Of a stretch of DNA of 64,000 bases, positions 1-8,139 are shown one piece after another. Numbering within the stretch: position 1 is the first letter of the stretch; each line of letters opens with the position of its first letter. This stretch comes from CAZWKQ01 sp964634005 (lineage in GTDB: Bacteria > Bacteroidota > Bacteroidia > Bacteroidales > JACABE01), in the NCBI GenBank assembly GCA_964634005.1, contig CAZWKQ010000013.1:12427-76426 (forward strand), written 5' to 3'. Under the pieces are notes generated by a model. That model was not told the DNA's origin. It did no database searches and saw nothing but the letters and a program-made list of their open reading frames with translations. A program made the position numbers and the translations under genes.

Positions 1-251
1 TAATCAGCATGTTCTGTACTCGAAATATAATCAGTGTTTCCATGGAATTTATTTTTGTCGGCAACAGTAAAATAATCTTCCGAATACATTTCTTTAATAT
101 CATCGTCCGTTGGTTGCGGTTGTATGGTTATAAGTCCGCATTTATTACATTTAACAGCCCATAGATATTTTTCTTTGTAATAATACCCGAATGGAATCAG
201 CTTTCCTTTGTCATAACCACATAAGATACAATTGATAGAGTAATTTTTCAT
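1..251 (-). CDS. SAM-dependent methyltransferase, N-terminal part (runs off window)
   Basis: This reading frame starts at the ATG at 251-249 and stays open to the window edge, giving 83 residues. It has two cysteine pairs, CILC near residue 8 and CNKC near residue 38, followed by GLITIQPQPTDDDIKEMYSE. This layout (zinc-ribbon-like C-x2-C pairs, then a P-x-P and a YSEDYF segment) is typical of the N-terminus of class I SAM methyltransferases of the type-12/13 kind. The SAM-binding domain would lie beyond the window, so the substrate cannot be judged. It begins 10 bases after the rsmA stop on the same strand and may be the last gene of that operon. It could instead belong to another zinc-ribbon family. 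Confidence 0.6.
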   Translation of the reverse strand, partial: MKNYSINCILCGYDKGKLIPFGYYYKEKYLWAVKCNKCGLITIQPQPTDDDIKEMYSEDYFTVADKNKFHGNTDYISSTEHAD

Positions 252-261
252 AATAATAAAT

Positions 262-1029
262 TTAAACTTTTGAAATACAATTAGTTAATTCAATAAAATC
301 ATCTATTGAAAGTTGTTCGGCACGTAACTGTAAAACATTTTGTTTGATAAGTTCAGGATTAAAATTATATGATTTTAGGGAATTTCTGAGAGTTTTCCTC
401 CTTTGATTGAAAGCAGTTTTTACGATACTTATAAAATCTTTTTCATTACAATCGATTTTTTCTACTCCGTTTCTTTTCAACTTTATAACAGCAGATTTTA
501 CTTTTGGCGGAGGAAAAAATGCGTCCTGTTCAACAGTAAAAAGATATTCAATATCAAAGTATGCCTGTAATAGAACACTTAGTATTCCGTAAGTCTTATT
601 CCCATGCTTCGAAGCGATTCTGTCAGCAACTTCTTTTTGAAACATTCCTACAACCTCAATTATACTATTTCTGTTTTCAAAAATTTTAAATAAAATTTGA
701 GTTGAGATATTGTAAGGAAAGTTTCCGATAATGCTGTATTTCTCACCATTGAAAGCCGTTTCAACTGGGAATTTCAAAAAGTCGTAATGAAAAATGTTTT
801 CTTTTAAATCGGGATATTTTTGATTTAAATATTCAACAGACTCATAATCAATTTCGATTAACTTTAAATTATGCTTGTTTATAAGATACTTTGTAAGTAC
901 GCCTGTACCCGGACCGATTTCAAGAAGATTGATATTTTTATCCGATAAACTTTCCGATATTTTTTGTGCAATATTTTCATCTTTCAAAAAATGCTGACCA
1001 AGATATTTTTTAGGTTTAACAGTACTCAT
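262..1029 (-). CDS. rsmA: 16S rRNA (adenine1518-N6/adenine1519-N6)-dimethyltransferase
   Basis: RsmA/KsgA dimethylates two adjacent adenines in the loop of helix 45 of 16S rRNA, a late check in small-subunit assembly. The 255-residue protein has the family's N-terminal KKYLGQHFL (residues 7-15), the SAM-binding motif LEIGPGTG (36-43) and the catalytic NFPY motif (103-106). The C-terminal part, with FNQRRKTLRNSL, is the RNA-binding helical domain. Length is normal. It lies 6 bases after the TPR gene on the same strand and is probably co-transcribed from serS. Loss of this enzyme classically gives kasugamycin resistance. Confidence 0.97.
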   Translation of the reverse strand: MSTVKPKKYLGQHFLKDENIAQKISESLSDKNINLLEIGPGTGVLTKYLINKHNLKLIEIDYESVEYLNQKYPDLKENIFHYDFLKFPVETAFNGEKYSIIGNFPYNISTQILFKIFENRNSIIEVVGMFQKEVADRIASKHGNKTYGILSVLLQAYFDIEYLFTVEQDAFFPPPKVKSAVIKLKRNGVEKIDCNEKDFISIVKTAFNQRRKTLRNSLKSYNFNPELIKQNVLQLRAEQLSIDDFIELTNCISKV

Positions 1030-1035
1030 AAGTAA

Positions 1036-2856
1036 TTAGTTTATCTGATCTCCCCTAAGTTTGCGGAATCTTTTTCTGGCTTCGACAGTATATAAGCTTG
1101 CAGGATATTTAAAAATTAAATCCTGATAACAAATCATTGCTTTGATCTTATTATTCAAATAGTTTTCATTCAATTCGGCCTGAAAAAACAAAGCATCATC
1201 AGCAAGCAAGCTTTCGGGATAAAATTCCATAAACTTTTGCAACAGGCTGTCGGCTTCTTTATATTGGCCATTCTTTATCTTTATTTCGGCTTTTTTGAAC
1301 AACACATCATCAAAAATAGGATGGGTTAATGCTAAGCTCCTTATGGAATCGAGCGTTAATAATGCTTTATCAAACTGATTGCGATATAACAATAAATCGG
1401 CACGCGAAAAATATTCTAAAGCTACGGTATTACTATCTTCATCAAGGTTATCACTTATCAATAATGATAGTTCCATGGCATCGTTTGCTATAAGCTTTGA
1501 TGTAGCTGCTTTTAAAACATCTAATTGAGCCTTAGCCCAATTGAACTCTCCAATGTAGTAAGATAATTTCGCATTTCTAAGTTTCGCCTCAAATCCTATT
1601 GCATCATTTTTAAACGATTTCTCAACCTGTGAATAAAGTAAGGTTGCCTCCCATATTTCGCCCGAAAAAAGATAAATATCAGCCAACTCGAGTTTGCATA
1701 AAGCAACATTTTTTTTATCGGCATTAGGAATAGATATTGCCTCGTTTAATACCGTAATGGCCTGATTTATCTTTTGTGAGTAAAAAGCATAAATATGAGC
1801 AAGATTTTTCATTAGTAATATTGTATTAGCATCTCTGCCAATATCATTTAAAGTTTTTATATATTCTTTTTCTAAATTTTCAAGCTCTTTATTGTTGACA
1901 ATAACTTTGGAAACTACTTTTTTGTATTTTGTATTTAGTAATCCAATTTTTGAAGATATAAAATATAAATTTCCTTCTCCTTTATCTATTAAATATTGAT
2001 ATGCAGCTAAAGCGACATCAAATTCATTGTTATTGCTGCAAAGTTCTGCAAGTTCAAAAACGCTGCTGCCGTTATCTTTAAAACGTCTGTCTATAGCTTT
2101 GGCCTGTGTAAAAGCAAGTTCAAAATCCTTTATTTGAAGCGAATACCACATCATTAAACTTGCCAAAACTCCATTTTCGGGTGATTTTTGAGCCCTACGA
2201 TAAATGGCAGTCTTAATAATTTCGCCTCTTTTGCTATCTTTATCCGTATTCAAAACTACTTGCAACCTTGTTTGAATATAATTAAGATAATTAACGTCCG
2301 AAACAACAAGATTTAAATATTCATCCATCATATCACTAATTCTGCCCCTTAATTCATATAGCATTGCAAGTTCGATTGAAAACGAATTATTGTTTCCCGA
2401 AATTTTTCGAGCTTTTAAATAGGTATCTATGGCATAATCATATAATTGCCTGTTTATAAATGCGTTTGCTATATCGTAAGTAAATTGTTGATTGTTGGAT
2501 AAATTGTCAATAACCGATTGGTATTGCTTAGCAGCTTTTTTGTCGTCGCCCGAAATTGAATACAGATATCCAAGCTCGACATTCAATCTTACCTCTGTCG
2601 GAAATTGTTTTAAACGCTTGCGTAATAATTTTTCGGCTTTTGAATAATTATTGATTTTTATAAGTGACTGGAAAAGATTGTTGTAATAATAAGCTGTCGG
2701 GTTCTTTTCATATAAATCATCGTAAAGTTCAGCAGCTTTTTCAAATTCCCCATTCTGAAAATATTGAGCAGCAAGCTGTTCTGTTGTATTATTCTGACCT
2801 ATCGAAATAAATACAACCGAAATAAACAAAAAAGAACACAATAGCCTCTTTAGCAT
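1036..2856 (-). CDS. Secreted tetratricopeptide-repeat protein
   Basis: The 606-residue product begins with a signal peptide (MLKRLLCSFLFISVVFISIG, cleavage near residue 21). The rest is helical repeats of about 34 residues with the TPR pattern, for example FQNGEFEKAAELYDDLYEKNP near residue 33 and GQYKEADSLLQKFMEFYPES near 550. The last 60 residues resemble the YbgF/BamD kind of TPR. No enzyme motif is visible. The protein is therefore likely a periplasmic scaffold. It lies 5 bases after a small lipoprotein gene and 6 bases before rsmA, so it probably belongs to the serS operon. Its partner is unknown, and a role in envelope assembly with the neighbouring lipoprotein is only a guess. Confidence 0.8.
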   Translation of the reverse strand: MLKRLLCSFLFISVVFISIGQNNTTEQLAAQYFQNGEFEKAAELYDDLYEKNPTAYYYNNLFQSLIKINNYSKAEKLLRKRLKQFPTEVRLNVELGYLYSISGDDKKAAKQYQSVIDNLSNNQQFTYDIANAFINRQLYDYAIDTYLKARKISGNNNSFSIELAMLYELRGRISDMMDEYLNLVVSDVNYLNYIQTRLQVVLNTDKDSKRGEIIKTAIYRRAQKSPENGVLASLMMWYSLQIKDFELAFTQAKAIDRRFKDNGSSVFELAELCSNNNEFDVALAAYQYLIDKGEGNLYFISSKIGLLNTKYKKVVSKVIVNNKELENLEKEYIKTLNDIGRDANTILLMKNLAHIYAFYSQKINQAITVLNEAISIPNADKKNVALCKLELADIYLFSGEIWEATLLYSQVEKSFKNDAIGFEAKLRNAKLSYYIGEFNWAKAQLDVLKAATSKLIANDAMELSLLISDNLDEDSNTVALEYFSRADLLLYRNQFDKALLTLDSIRSLALTHPIFDDVLFKKAEIKIKNGQYKEADSLLQKFMEFYPESLLADDALFFQAELNENYLNNKIKAMICYQDLIFKYPASLYTVEARKRFRKLRGDQIN

Positions 2857-2861
2857 ATTAT

Positions 2862-3413
2862 CTATTTTTTCTTTTCATTATATTGATTAACCAATGATAA
2901 CACTTTAGGTTCAAATAATTTATACTTTTCAATATTTTTGCCGGTTTTGTAAACTTCCATTTTTACCGAATGAAACAAACTGACAATTGCCTTGTTTTCG
3001 GAACTGTAGTATTCATTGAACTGTTCTTTAGATAAATTTCCTTCTTCAACATCTTTTCGCAACATATCTATTTGATTTTTCGAATAATCCAGTTCGTTTT
3101 TATAACCATCATAATTCCCAATAAAACTCTTAAATTGTTTTTCAGTACTTAATAATTGAAAGAAATCGGACTTTTCTTTTTCATTCATTTTTTTTATGTG
3201 AGGTCCAATAATTTCTTGATTTATTTTCAGCTTATTATAAAACGACATTACACTGTCGTAATTTACATCATTAAAAAGCATTTTTTGAGTATTGTCAAGC
3301 ATAACTTGTAATGAATCTAATCGGGCAATTCTTTCATGTTTTTTATCGAAATTACAGTTAACCAATAATATGGCTGTAACTACAAAAATTAAATTTAAAA
3401 CTATTTTTTTCAT
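2862..3413 (-). CDS. Small lipoprotein, helical, unknown function
   Basis: The start was set at the ATG at 3413 because it places a clean lipoprotein signal peptide (MKKIVLNLIFVVTAILLVNC, lipobox LVNC) at the very N-terminus. An ATG 15 bases upstream would add MINNI and overlap the end of serS. The 183-residue product is lysine/glutamate-rich and mostly helical, with stretches likely to form coiled coils (ARLDSLQVMLDNTQKML, DYSKNQIDMLRKDVEEG). No known domain was recognised. It is the second gene of the tightly spaced run serS - lipoprotein - TPR - rsmA. Acylation and export are well supported, but the function is not known. Confidence 0.75.
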   Translation of the reverse strand: MKKIVLNLIFVVTAILLVNCNFDKKHERIARLDSLQVMLDNTQKMLFNDVNYDSVMSFYNKLKINQEIIGPHIKKMNEKEKSDFFQLLSTEKQFKSFIGNYDGYKNELDYSKNQIDMLRKDVEEGNLSKEQFNEYYSSENKAIVSLFHSVKMEVYKTGKNIEKYKLFEPKVLSLVNQYNEKKK

Positions 3414-3420
3414 AATATTA

Positions 3421-4692
3421 TTAATCAATTAAATCGAATTGTGTATATTTTCTTAAACATTCAGGGATACTGATACCATTTTCGGTTTGATTATTTTCGA
3501 GTATTGCGGCAACTATTCTGGGTAAAGCCAATGCACTGCCGTTCAATGTATGTGCAAGGTTGATTTTTCCGTTTTTATCTTTAAATCTTAACTTTAATCT
3601 GTTTGACTGGAAATTTTCAAAATTTGAAACCGAACTAACTTCGAGCCAGCGTTTCTGAGCAGCGGAATAAACTTCAAAGTCATACGTGAGAGCAGAAGTA
3701 AAACTCATATCACCTCCGCACAATTTTACTATCCTAAAGGGTAAGTTTAATTTTCGTAAAATTGATGCAACATAATCTTTCATTTCTTCCAAAGTTTCGT
3801 AAGACCTTTCGGGATGCTGCACCTGTACAATTTCCACTTTATCGAACTGATGAAGACGATTTAACCCTCTGACATCCTTGCCGTAAGACCCGGCTTCGCG
3901 TCTAAAACAAGCCGAATATGCTGTATTTTTGACAGGTAATTGTTTTTCTTCCAGTATAACGTTTCTGTATAAATTTGTAATCGGGACCTCAGCAGTAGGT
4001 ATTAAATAAAGATTATCAGCGGTTATATGATACATCTGTCCTTCCTTATCAGGCAGTTGTCCGGTACCAAACCCTGAAGCTTCATTAACAACAAGAGGCG
4101 GTTGAATTTCATGATAACCGTTTTCGATAGCATTATCAAGAAAGAAATTTATCAAAGCCCTTTGTAATTTTGCACCTTTGCCTTTGTAAACGGGAAATCC
4201 CGCACCGGTTATTTTATTACCGAGTTCAAAATCAATAATATTATATTTAAGACACAATTCCCAATGAGGTAATGAATTATCGGAAATTTCGGGAATTTGA
4301 CCATCTTGATGAATTATAACATTTTCTTCCGAAGTTTTGCCTTTTGGAACACTATTATGAGGCAAATTTGGCAATTGAACAATTAAATTATCAAGCTCTT
4401 TCTCTAATTGAATTAAATTATCACTTATTTCCTTTGATAACAATTTAAGCTCTGATGTTCTTTTTTTTAATTCATCGGCTTCAATTTGTTTACCTTGTTT
4501 AAATAAAATTCCAATTTGTTTGGCAAGCTGATTCGATTCAGCTAAAATGTCATCATTTCTCTTTTGTGTTTCTCTTCTTTTATTATCGACTTCTATAATA
4601 TTATTAACTAAAGAATTAGCATCGAAATTTTTTATTGCAAGTCTATCAATAACTTCCTGAGTATTTTCTCTAATATAACTTATTTGTAGCAT
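3421..4692 (-). CDS. serS: Seryl-tRNA synthetase
   Basis: SerS charges tRNA-Ser, and also tRNA-Sec where present, with serine using ATP. The 423 residues show the N-terminal antiparallel coiled-coil arm that grips the tRNA (about residues 30-105, rich in K/E). The class II catalytic core follows: motif 2 around FRREAGSYGKDVRGLNR and motif 3 around NGSALALPRIVAAILEN. TAEVPITN before motif 2 is the serine-binding TxE signature. Length is standard. The gene leads a minus-strand run into a lipoprotein, a TPR gene and rsmA. A -7 element lies at 4714-4721. Confidence 0.97.
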   Translation of the reverse strand: MLQISYIRENTQEVIDRLAIKNFDANSLVNNIIEVDNKRRETQKRNDDILAESNQLAKQIGILFKQGKQIEADELKKRTSELKLLSKEISDNLIQLEKELDNLIVQLPNLPHNSVPKGKTSEENVIIHQDGQIPEISDNSLPHWELCLKYNIIDFELGNKITGAGFPVYKGKGAKLQRALINFFLDNAIENGYHEIQPPLVVNEASGFGTGQLPDKEGQMYHITADNLYLIPTAEVPITNLYRNVILEEKQLPVKNTAYSACFRREAGSYGKDVRGLNRLHQFDKVEIVQVQHPERSYETLEEMKDYVASILRKLNLPFRIVKLCGGDMSFTSALTYDFEVYSAAQKRWLEVSSVSNFENFQSNRLKLRFKDKNGKINLAHTLNGSALALPRIVAAILENNQTENGISIPECLRKYTQFDLID

Positions 4693-4713
4693 ATTTTATT
4701 TATCAATTAAAAG

Positions 4714-4721
4714 CAAAAATA
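4714..4721 (-). promoter_or_regulatory. -7 promoter element upstream of serS
   Basis: On the minus strand this reads TATTTTTG, matching the Bacteroidota -7 consensus TAnnTTTG. It lies about 20 bases upstream of the serS start. No TTG at the usual -33 distance was found, so the assignment rests on the -7 match and its position. Confidence 0.4.
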
Positions 4722-4763
4722 ATGAAATTATACTATTTTTATTAGTGATTCGGCAAAAAATAA

Positions 4764-4801
4764 AAAAATCTTCTGACATAAGAAAACATCAGAAGATTTT
4801 T
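4764..4801 (-). terminator. Rho-independent terminator after rpmA
   Basis: AAAAATCTTCTGA and TCAGAAGATTTTT form a perfect 13-bp inverted repeat with a 12-base loop. On the minus strand the stem is followed by a run of T. It lies 20 bases beyond the rpmA stop and separates the rplU-rpmA transcript from the serS operon. Confidence 0.85.
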
Positions 4802-4821
4802 ATTTATTGTTCAAAGATTTT

Positions 4822-5085
4822 TTATTCTGCAGTTATTGGATTTACAGAAACGTAAGATTTATTATCTTTTCTCTTTCTGAAAACTACTAACCCGTTGGTT
4901 AATGCAAAAAGAGTATGGTCTTTGCCCATTCCAACATTTTCGCCGGGATGATGAACTGTACCTCTTTGTCTTACAATAATATTGCCTGCTGTAGCAAATT
5001 GACCACCATAAATTTTTATTCCTAATCTTTTGCTGTGTGATTCTCTACCGTTACTTGAACTTCCAGCACCTTTTTTATGAGCCAT
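4822..5085 (-). CDS. rpmA: 50S ribosomal protein L27
   Basis: L27 sits near the peptidyl-transferase centre of the large subunit, and its flexible N-terminus reaches the tRNA 3' ends. The 87-residue protein begins MAHKKGAGSSSNGRESHSKR, followed by the conserved GIKIYGGQFATAGNIIVRQRGT. It lacks the cleavable N-terminal extension found in Firmicutes L27. It lies 43 bases after rplU on the same strand, the usual gene pair. A strong hairpin terminator follows at 4764-4801. Confidence 0.98.
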   Translation of the reverse strand: MAHKKGAGSSSNGRESHSKRLGIKIYGGQFATAGNIIVRQRGTVHHPGENVGMGKDHTLFALTNGLVVFRKRKDNKSYVSVNPITAE

Positions 5086-5128
5086 ATTCTTATATTTTAA
5101 AGCCTGAAATCAGGACTGTTATACAAAT

Positions 5129-5440
5129 TTATAAATTAATTTCTTCTATTTGAATTTGTGTTAAATATTGACGATGACCGTTCATTTTTTGATAACCTTT
5201 TCTTCTTTTTTTCTTGAAAACAAGAACTTTATCTCCGCGTAAGTGAGACAATACTTTTGCTTTCACAGTTGCTCCGTCTATAACAGGAGTTCCAACTTTT
5301 ACTTTTCCTTCATCATCGGCCAACAAAACTTCATTAAACTCAACCTGAGCTCCTTCTTCTGCTTCCAAGCGGTGTACAAATACTTTCTGCTCTTTACTTA
5401 CTTTAAACTGTTGACCTGCTATATTGACTATTGCGTACAT
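5129..5440 (-). CDS. rplU: 50S ribosomal protein L21
   Basis: L21 binds 23S rRNA domain I together with L20. The start was set at the ATG at 5440, giving MYAIVNIAGQQFKVSKEQKV and 103 residues, which is the normal family start and length. The open frame extends 21 codons further upstream, but that stretch contains the promoter -7 element and is not expected to be translated. The KKKRRKGYQKMNGHRQYLT segment near the C-terminus is the conserved RNA-binding signature. It is followed by rpmA, and the pair has its own promoter and terminator. Confidence 0.96.
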   Translation of the reverse strand: MYAIVNIAGQQFKVSKEQKVFVHRLEAEEGAQVEFNEVLLADDEGKVKVGTPVIDGATVKAKVLSHLRGDKVLVFKKKRRKGYQKMNGHRQYLTQIQIEEINL

Positions 5441-5473
5441 TGTAATATTATTTTCGATTTTAAAACGGGAGTG

Positions 5474-5503
5474 CAAAATTACAATTTTATTTTTAATTTG
5501 CAA
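5474..5503 (-). promoter_or_regulatory. Promoter of rplU-rpmA (-33/-7)
   Basis: On the minus strand a TTG (5503-5501), a 19-base spacer and TAATTTTG (5481-5474) match the Bacteroidota primary sigma consensus TTG-N17-23-TAnnTTTG. The leader to the rplU ATG would be about 27 bases. Both elements and the spacing are read directly from the sequence. Confidence 0.65.
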
Positions 5504-5555
5504 TATTTTTTTAATTTTTTATTTTTTCAGCATAAATTTCGGTAAAAAAGACAAG

Positions 5556-7367
5556 TTATCCCTCGATTTTTTGAGTTAAATCGATATTTACTTCAATTAT
5601 TGTTCCTTTGCCCGGCTCCGAAGTAAGATTAAATTCTCCTTTTAGCAGATTAACTCTTTCTTTCATATTATAAATTCCTCTGCTCTGTGATGTTTTAACC
5701 CTTTCTTCAAGTTTAAAACCTTTGCCATTATCAGCAATTTTTAAATTAATTATATCTTCTTTTAATTTTAAATCAACAGTAACTAAAGTTGCTTCGGAAT
5801 GCTTAACTACATTATTTATAGCTTCTTGAATTATTCTAAACAAGTAAGTTTGTTGCAAATTCGACAGCTTCTCTGTATCGCAGTCAAAGTCTAATTTTAT
5901 TGAAATTTTTGTTCTGTTTTCAATTTCTTCGCAAAGGTTTCTTATGGCTTTCGATAAACCGAATTCGTGCAATACCGCCGGCGACAAATCGTAAGAAATG
6001 CGTTTTACTTCTTCAATTGTACTGTCAAATAGTTTTTGTATTCCCGAAATTGTATATAACAGCTTCGAACGGTCTATATAAATAAGACCTTCTAATTTTA
6101 ATTTTATTGCAATAAGCATCTGACCCAAACCATCGTGCAATTCCCTCGACAACCTTTGTCTTTCCATTTCCTGCCCGTCAATAACAGATTTTAGCCTTAG
6201 CGAACGTTCTTCCTGCAACTCTTTATTTTGCAAATCTAAATGACTCATCAAATTATTGAATGCCGATTTTAATGCTCCTATTTCATCATTTGAGTTTACC
6301 AACAACGGTTTATTTATTCCTCCCATACTTATCCTAAGAACGTCATTTTTAAGATTTATCAGTGGTTTTGAAATTTTTAACGCAATTATATAAGTGGCTA
6401 TAAACAATATTAATACAGAAATAATACTAATAAACAGAATGTAATTTCTTAATTTCGAAATACCTATATAAGCTTCCTTAATATCTATTTCAACTATTAA
6501 TGCCCATTTTAAATTTAAAATATCAATAGGAGTATAAGCCGACAAAACCCTTATATTTCTGTAATCATCAATAATTTCGGTGCCTTCAGTTCCATTCAAA
6601 GCCTTTTGTGAAGCAATTGTATTTACTTTCTTTTTGAATATGCTATTATTAAAAAACCTCGATTCGCTTCTCATTAAAAAATCGCTACCAACAAGATATG
6701 TTTCGCCCGATTGCCCCATACCTATTATATTTTTACTGTCCAAAATCATTTTGTCCAGCATCTCGAAAGGCAACTCAAGCAATAAATAACCATGAATTTG
6801 ATTTTTGTCACTCAAAATAGGAGTTCCTATATAAATACTATGTTTCGGACTATTAACATTAGTGAAATCCGATAAAAGGGTACCTTTATTTTTTTTAATT
6901 TCATTGACAAAATTCAGTAAAAATGGGTCAAAATCCGATAGTTTTGATATTTTATAATTATATCCCTCTTTTTTACGGAAAAAATTTAAAATCAAATTAT
7001 CATTGCCTATAATTAATGCTTTTGAATAATATCCGTTTAAAAATATAAAATTTGAAAATAATTCATTTTTTTTAAAAGTATCGGAAAATGAACTTATTCT
7101 GTTATTATTGCCGTTATTCAGGAGCTTCAACAATTCTTGGGTTTCACCTGATTGAGCCAAAAATTTTGCTTCTTTGACCCTTTCATTAAAAAAAGATTCA
7201 ATTTGATTTTTTTTTAGACTTCTTACTGAAGATAATTGTTCGAAAGTTCTGTTCAATAATAAACTTTGAGCTGAATAATATGAAAAAGAAGTTAAAATGG
7301 CTATGATAATAATCCCTAATGATAAAATATTGAGAATTAACCTTTCTGTTAAAGAAATATATCGCAT
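5556..7367 (-). CDS. Membrane sensor histidine kinase, NarL/LuxR-partner type (HisKA_3)
   Basis: The 603-residue protein has a transmembrane helix at about 10-30, an extracytoplasmic sensor of about 275 residues with a Cache-like pattern, and a second helix at 308-330. A HAMP linker follows (331-385), then a HisKA_3 dimerisation domain with the phospho-acceptor histidine in RLSRELHDGLGQ (His411). A HATPase domain ends the protein, with an N-box around IIQEAINNVVKHS and a G-box DNGKGFKL. Kinases of this class normally phosphorylate NarL-type response regulators. None is adjacent; the nearest is the regulator at 39355. The stimulus is unknown. It is divergent from the sirtuin gene. Confidence 0.92.
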   Translation of the reverse strand: MRYISLTERLILNILSLGIIIIAILTSFSYYSAQSLLLNRTFEQLSSVRSLKKNQIESFFNERVKEAKFLAQSGETQELLKLLNNGNNNRISSFSDTFKKNELFSNFIFLNGYYSKALIIGNDNLILNFFRKKEGYNYKISKLSDFDPFLLNFVNEIKKNKGTLLSDFTNVNSPKHSIYIGTPILSDKNQIHGYLLLELPFEMLDKMILDSKNIIGMGQSGETYLVGSDFLMRSESRFFNNSIFKKKVNTIASQKALNGTEGTEIIDDYRNIRVLSAYTPIDILNLKWALIVEIDIKEAYIGISKLRNYILFISIISVLILFIATYIIALKISKPLINLKNDVLRISMGGINKPLLVNSNDEIGALKSAFNNLMSHLDLQNKELQEERSLRLKSVIDGQEMERQRLSRELHDGLGQMLIAIKLKLEGLIYIDRSKLLYTISGIQKLFDSTIEEVKRISYDLSPAVLHEFGLSKAIRNLCEEIENRTKISIKLDFDCDTEKLSNLQQTYLFRIIQEAINNVVKHSEATLVTVDLKLKEDIINLKIADNGKGFKLEERVKTSQSRGIYNMKERVNLLKGEFNLTSEPGKGTIIEVNIDLTQKIEG

Positions 7368-7388
7368 ACAATATTTTTAAAAATACTT

Positions 7389-7396
7389 CAAACCTA
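7389..7396 (-). promoter_or_regulatory. -7 element upstream of the sensor kinase gene
   Basis: The minus strand reads TAGGTTTG, a match to TAnnTTTG, about 22 bases before the kinase ATG at 7367. It lies in the 88-base region shared with the divergent sirtuin gene. No -33 TTG at the expected distance was seen. Confidence 0.4.
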
Positions 7397-7421
7397 CGAT
7401 ATTTTTTTGACAAAAAATAAT

Positions 7422-7429
7422 TATATTTG
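7422..7429 (+). promoter_or_regulatory. -7 element upstream of the sirtuin gene
   Basis: TATATTTG matches TAnnTTTG and lies 26 bases before the sirtuin ATG. The upstream TTTG at 7406-7409 is only 12 bases away, shorter than the usual 17-23, so a normal -33 element is not seen. Confidence 0.4.
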
Positions 7430-7455
7430 TTATTCGATTATTAACCCTTTTAAAA

Positions 7456-8136
7456 ATGAAAAAGATAGTAATATTAACAGGTGCAGGTATCAGTGCCGAA
7501 AGCGGAATAAGGACTTTTAGAGATAGCGACGGACTATGGGAAGAGTACCGCATAGAGGATGTAGCAACTTATGAGGCGTGGTGTAGAAATAGAGAGCTTG
7601 TAATTGAGTTTTACAATAAAAGACGCAAGCAATTACTCGAGGTCGAACCAAACGCAGCCCATTACGCATTAGTAAAACTTGAGGAGAAATATGATGTTCA
7701 AATAATTACTCAAAATGTTGATGATTTGCATGAAAGAGCAGGCTCATCAAAAGTTCTGCATTTGCATGGAGAATTGAAAAAAGTCAGAAGCACTGTTGAT
7801 GACAGCTTAATTTATGAATTGAAAGGTTGGGAATTGAAGATTGGAGATTTGTGTGAAAAAGGTTCGCAACTAAGGCCGCATATTGTTTGGTTCGGCGAAA
7901 TGGTTCCTGAAATGCATAATGCAAGCAGAATTGCCGAAAAAGCAGATATTTTCATAATTATTGGAACATCATTAAATGTTTATCCCGCAGCCGGTCTTAT
8001 AAATTATGTTCCTCCAAAAACTCCCGTTTTTATAATAGACCCAAACTCTAAAGACGTTAAAAGAAACAACATTACAATAATAAAAGAAAAAGCAGGTACG
8101 GCAGTTCCTTTGTTAGTAAAACAACTAATGATATAG
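7456..8136 (+). CDS. cobB: NAD-dependent protein deacylase, sirtuin (CobB/SIRT5-like)
   Basis: Sirtuins remove acyl groups from lysine using NAD+, yielding O-acyl-ADP-ribose and nicotinamide. The 226-residue protein has the NAD-binding GAGISAESGIRTFR (9-22), TQNVDDLHERAGS (85-97) and the catalytic histidine in LHLHGEL (His104). FYNKRR carries Tyr53 and Arg56, the pair that in CobB and SIRT5 binds succinyl/malonyl groups, so desuccinylase activity is plausible. The region between HGEL and RPHIVWFGE, normally a four-cysteine zinc module, is short and has only one cysteine (DLCEKG), so zinc binding seems to be lost. The gene converges on the peptidase gene with a 3-base gap. Confidence 0.93.
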   Translation: MKKIVILTGAGISAESGIRTFRDSDGLWEEYRIEDVATYEAWCRNRELVIEFYNKRRKQLLEVEPNAAHYALVKLEEKYDVQIITQNVDDLHERAGSSKVLHLHGELKKVRSTVDDSLIYELKGWELKIGDLCEKGSQLRPHIVWFGEMVPEMHNASRIAEKADIFIIIGTSLNVYPAAGLINYVPPKTPVFIIDPNSKDVKRNNITIIKEKAGTAVPLLVKQLMI

Positions 8137-8139
8137 CAA

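Noticed and set aside
4764..4801. Small RNA gene between rpmA and serS
   Set aside because: The only structure is the hairpin with T-run that fits a terminator; no promoter lies close enough for a separate transcript.
5441..5503. N-terminal extension of L21
   Set aside because: The added codons overlap the -7 and -33 elements, and L21 families start at MYAIV.
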